Source: Chryseobacterium aurantiacum
GTDB taxonomy: Bacteria; Bacteroidota; Bacteroidia; Flavobacteriales; Weeksellaceae
Direction of reading: 5' to 3'
NCBI RefSeq assembly: GCF_003020585.1
Contig: NZ_PXUE01000001.1
Coordinates: 682,001 to 746,000, forward strand
Length of the DNA: 64,000 nucleotides
Part shown: positions 62,501 through 64,000 of the stretch, piece after piece
Layout of the letters: each line of letters begins with the position of its first letter
Position numbering within the stretch: the stretch's first letter is position 1
Notes under the pieces: model-generated
What the model was told of the DNA's origin: nothing
Seen by the model: only the letters and a program-made list of their open reading frames with translations
Database searches by the model: none
Translations under genes and position numbers: made by a program

Positions 62501-64000
62501 CGGCGGCGAAAAAACAACTTTGGTAGATTATGAAGATAATCCATCAGGAACCGGAAGCCAGTACTATGTGGGAAGGCCGGTGAAAAAGGTTGAAACACAG
62601 GTATTGGGTAATGACTCTTTTTCTACGGAGTTACTTTTTACTTATGCCAACGGACTCCTTACGCAGAATAGAAAAAAAGGAAACAATACTGATTATATCA
62701 CTGAAGATTTTATATATGATGTATTTGGAAATAATATTCAGAAAACTCTTTCTACCAACGGTATTACACCAAGAGTTGAAAAGGTTCAGTATGATGCTTC
62801 TGGCAGATTTGCAATTAAGACTATTGATATTTTAGGGGCATCCTCTCTATTTACCTATGATTCTAATTTTGGAACATTAATTTCCAGAACAAATAATCTC
62901 AATCAAACCGTATCCTATGTTTATGATACCTGGCAGAGAAAAGCACAGGAAAAGGATATTTATAATAATGCTACTCAATATTTCTACGAGTGGCTTACTT
63001 CAGGAGATTTTATTAATGGAACAAAGCTTAGGGTAGTTGATGCCACGGGAGCAATAAAGGAAACATTTACAGATAATTGGGGAAGGACACGTGTTGAAAA
63101 GGCATTGTCTCTTAATGACAAATGGATAGAAAAAAGAACAGATTATGATGTTCTAGACAGACCGTATAAGGTGAGTGAGCCTTACTTCTCCACAACTTCA
63201 CCAAGTAAATGGACAATCACTGAATATGATGTATATGGAAGAGTGGTCAAGAGCAGCTTACCCACCGGAAAAATTATTATCTCTTCTTACAATGCATTAA
63301 CGGCAACAGTTACAGATGGACAACAAACACAATCCGTCACTAAAGACGAGTGGGGTAATAAAATTAAAATGACTGATAATGGAGGTACCATTAACTATAC
63401 TTATTATGCTAATGGAGCACTGAAATCATCAAACTATGCAGGGCATGTTGTAAATATAGAGCAAGATGGATGGGGAAGAAAAACAAAAATGTCCGATCCT
63501 TCTGTGGGAGGAGATTATACCTATGTATACGATGGTTTGGGGCAGCTTCTGAAAGAGGAAAACCCTAAAGGCAAAACAATATATGCCTATGATCAGTATG
63601 GAAGAGTTGCCAAAAAAGATGTTATAGGGGATAATACAGATATAAAAATTGTCTATAATTATAATGCCCAAGGACTTCTGGATTCAGAAACTGGAACTTC
63701 TAACGGGGTAAATAATTCCTATACTTATCAATATGATAACTATTACCGAGTAGCCCAAAGTGAAGAGAATAACGGAACAGCGATCTTCAAAAAATATTTT
63801 ATCTATGATGGTTTTGGAAGAGTAAAAAGAGAAACTAAGCACACCATCTATGGTACACTTTCCAGTGAAGTGGCGATGGAAAATGTGTATGCTTCTTGTG
63901 GGATGCTGACAGGAATTAATGATCCCAACGGAAATGTACTCTGGAAATTAAGCAGTATCAACGAAAAAGGACAGGTGATTTCTGCCAATTTTGGTAACGG
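59568..64000 (+). CDS. SpvB/FG-GAP/RHS-repeat protein (incomplete, runs off the window)
   Basis: The frame opens at ATG 59568 and stays open to the window end (about 1477 codons), so the C-terminus is missing. Order of parts: signal peptide (about 1-24; MRIKIYFLLALLSVVGLLNG); SpvB/TcaC-like N-terminal domain (about 30-330; SPNGGANYTIPIANLPG, GWGWNIGGISSITR); FG-GAP/VCBS-type calcium-binding loops DFDGDG (about 464), DFEGDG (549), DFNGDG (597) and DINGDG (671); then RHS/YD repeats from about 1070 on (YDASGRF, YDVYGRVV, YDQYGRVAKK, YDGFGRVKRE). This is the layout of Tc-toxin B/C subunits and other RHS toxins, which cage a C-terminal effector. Confidence 0.88.
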   Translation, partial: MRIKIYFLLALLSVVGLLNGQSVGQTSGELSVSPNGGANYTIPIANLPGIKNVAPGISLAYSSQAGNGVAGWGWNIGGISSITRVASTKFHDGVIDGVNYNDTDRFAFDGQRLLLKSGTYGADGAEYQTEQYSNVKIVSHGNIANGPEYFMVYYPDGKTTKYGGGSGFLGSNTYEWKINYIEDAQQNRIKFTYDSFNNYIYVKTIEYGNNLSVNPDNSPNKIQFYYKDAARTDQAYIYGARDIYSHRKLDRVEVTGNDQLFRKYQLTYDVTSLNYQRLVGVQQYNGSGEAVKPVIFEYDNTENGISNNSKTITGVSPAYDRSNWQYTSGYFDSDSSLDFMTYPNSRDQLYRFNSGQLMNSTSNVAGAVTNVEKFKEIFSTKLVLPNNKFYNLDAVSTVVTSTATPVTDEEIIKINNYIPNSANSLDLSFTNSYRFYTAMNERCNVINGSNTYYNRIPKDYLVGDFDGDGVSDILAVLRPYTVNQNYYCGPAKVSDTNRPPPGCCNQGVTINISTFYLLKLDPNNSAVQNPLMLGSNAVITGESRIYSADFEGDGVSDLYVFNPGQLYVFGTKNGTFVQKASYSHNLIKKDLPCYLADFNGDGKTDVVFPIDNANTNWFFIISSGESFMGNVRDIGTNYFKPQIQNTCYPGPSPNSNICGHMLQTFYYSFTDINGDGKADLFYHDILTPHNVPDYGSAQNGAYLAYGDNYSIRDRGGVKYNMGSNTNGMPSFSGYIDGWQNNYTYGGAINKGTPIFLSNSNITNQNLDYAFFGGDKIKYVSFKKDNRKDVTLKRIKENDLITDISYDAAIDTGSGSGTYTADNSEQYPYINLNIAPSIKLVKKVEKSFNGETKIQEYRYKGIVMNMEGLGLVGLKGVATSSVYGGTVTQPFWTVSLQDSQKRGAVKETYLNSSPDFNSPGTFVSKTINSYTTSLLPNKVFVNLPSQVQQIDNLAGTTINQYYDLYDSYNNPKKTRTVANGGEKTTLVDYEDNPSGTGSQYYVGRPVKKVETQVLGNDSFSTELLFTYANGLLTQNRKKGNNTDYITEDFIYDVFGNNIQKTLSTNGITPRVEKVQYDASGRFAIKTIDILGASSLFTYDSNFGTLISRTNNLNQTVSYVYDTWQRKAQEKDIYNNATQYFYEWLTSGDFINGTKLRVVDATGAIKETFTDNWGRTRVEKALSLNDKWIEKRTDYDVLDRPYKVSEPYFSTTSPSKWTITEYDVYGRVVKSSLPTGKIIISSYNALTATVTDGQQTQSVTKDEWGNKIKMTDNGGTINYTYYANGALKSSNYAGHVVNIEQDGWGRKTKMSDPSVGGDYTYVYDGLGQLLKEENPKGKTIYAYDQYGRVAKKDVIGDNTDIKIVYNYNAQGLLDSETGTSNGVNNSYTYQYDNYYRVAQSEENNGTAIFKKYFIYDGFGRVKRETKHTIYGTLSSEVAMENVYASCGMLTGINDPNGNVLWKLSSINEKGQVISANFGN

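Noticed and set aside
62590..62835. 81-codon plus-strand frame within the RHS gene
   Set aside because: It is in a different frame from the long RHS reading frame that carries YD repeats through this segment.
1..64000. CRISPR array, IS element, prophage, tRNA or rRNA gene
   Set aside because: I looked for regularly spaced direct repeats, transposase motifs, phage structural genes and cloverleaf or rRNA signatures and saw none.

Overview
The window looks like a stretch of core chromosome from a member of the Flavobacteriia, most likely Chryseobacterium or a close relative in the Weeksellaceae. The evidence is the AT-rich sequence, the near absence of Shine-Dalgarno sequences, and repeated TAnnTTTG promoter elements of the Bacteroidetes type. 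Type IX secretion (T9SS) sorting domains, LpxC-FabZ fusion, SusC-like/OMP_b-brl receptors, SpeA-SpeB polyamine genes and an RHS locus also fit. I see no rRNA, tRNA, insertion sequence, prophage or CRISPR array.

Region by region. (1) 1-8.5 kb, plus strand: an HD-domain phosphohydrolase, the lipid A cluster lpxD - lpxC/fabZ - lpxA, efp, a second LpxD-like acyltransferase, a secreted protein of unknown function, sucD and an outer-membrane beta-barrel protein. (2) 8.5-15.3 kb: a NatAB-type ABC transporter and a tiny T9SS protein on the minus strand, then hemB, a polytopic membrane protein and an lptB with a long C-terminal extension on the plus strand. (3) 15.3-17.3 kb, minus strand: a nitric oxide defence operon (hmp, an Rrf2/NsrR-type regulator, a DUF2798-like small membrane protein) with a 27-bp palindrome at its promoter that has the geometry of an NsrR site. 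(4) 17.4-28.9 kb: an ABC exporter, a WYL regulator convergent with a DinB protein, a lipoprotein, a corrinoid adenosyltransferase / thiamine pyrophosphokinase / tyrosine-phosphatase lipoprotein run, arginine decarboxylase, a HAD hydrolase, agmatinase, an AraC-methyltransferase fusion and AlkB. (5) 29-43.4 kb: a CocE-type hydrolase, two TonB-receptor-like barrels, a BON/SH3b envelope pair, a dicarboxylate/amino-acid symporter with a phytanoyl-CoA-dioxygenase-type partner, a probable relic of a GH92 mannosidase, a small P-loop protein, and the iron-sulfur pair Mrp and NifU-C. (6) 43.4-50 kb, minus strand: a five-gene RND efflux operon flanked by two Cys-rich small proteins, probably for metal. 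(7) 50-59 kb, minus strand: a DUF3060 protein, a 1012-residue choice-of-anchor-I T9SS protein, an NAD(P)H-binding protein coupled to a 49-residue membrane miniprotein, the polyphosphate pair ppk1-ppx, and a helix-turn-helix protein. (8) 59-64 kb, plus strand: a small T9SS protein and a giant SpvB/FG-GAP/RHS protein that runs off the window.

Most of the window is orderly housekeeping and envelope DNA, with clear intrinsic terminators at most operon ends. The parts most worth following are the NO-responsive operon and its operator, the GH92 relic, the metal-efflux operon with its accessory Cys proteins, cargo-less T9SS proteins, an orphan terminator-like hairpin near 38.25 kb, the coupled miniprotein near 54 kb, and the RHS locus. 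I did not find a clear-cut, wholly new multi-gene system. All assignments come from reading the sequence; no searches were run.
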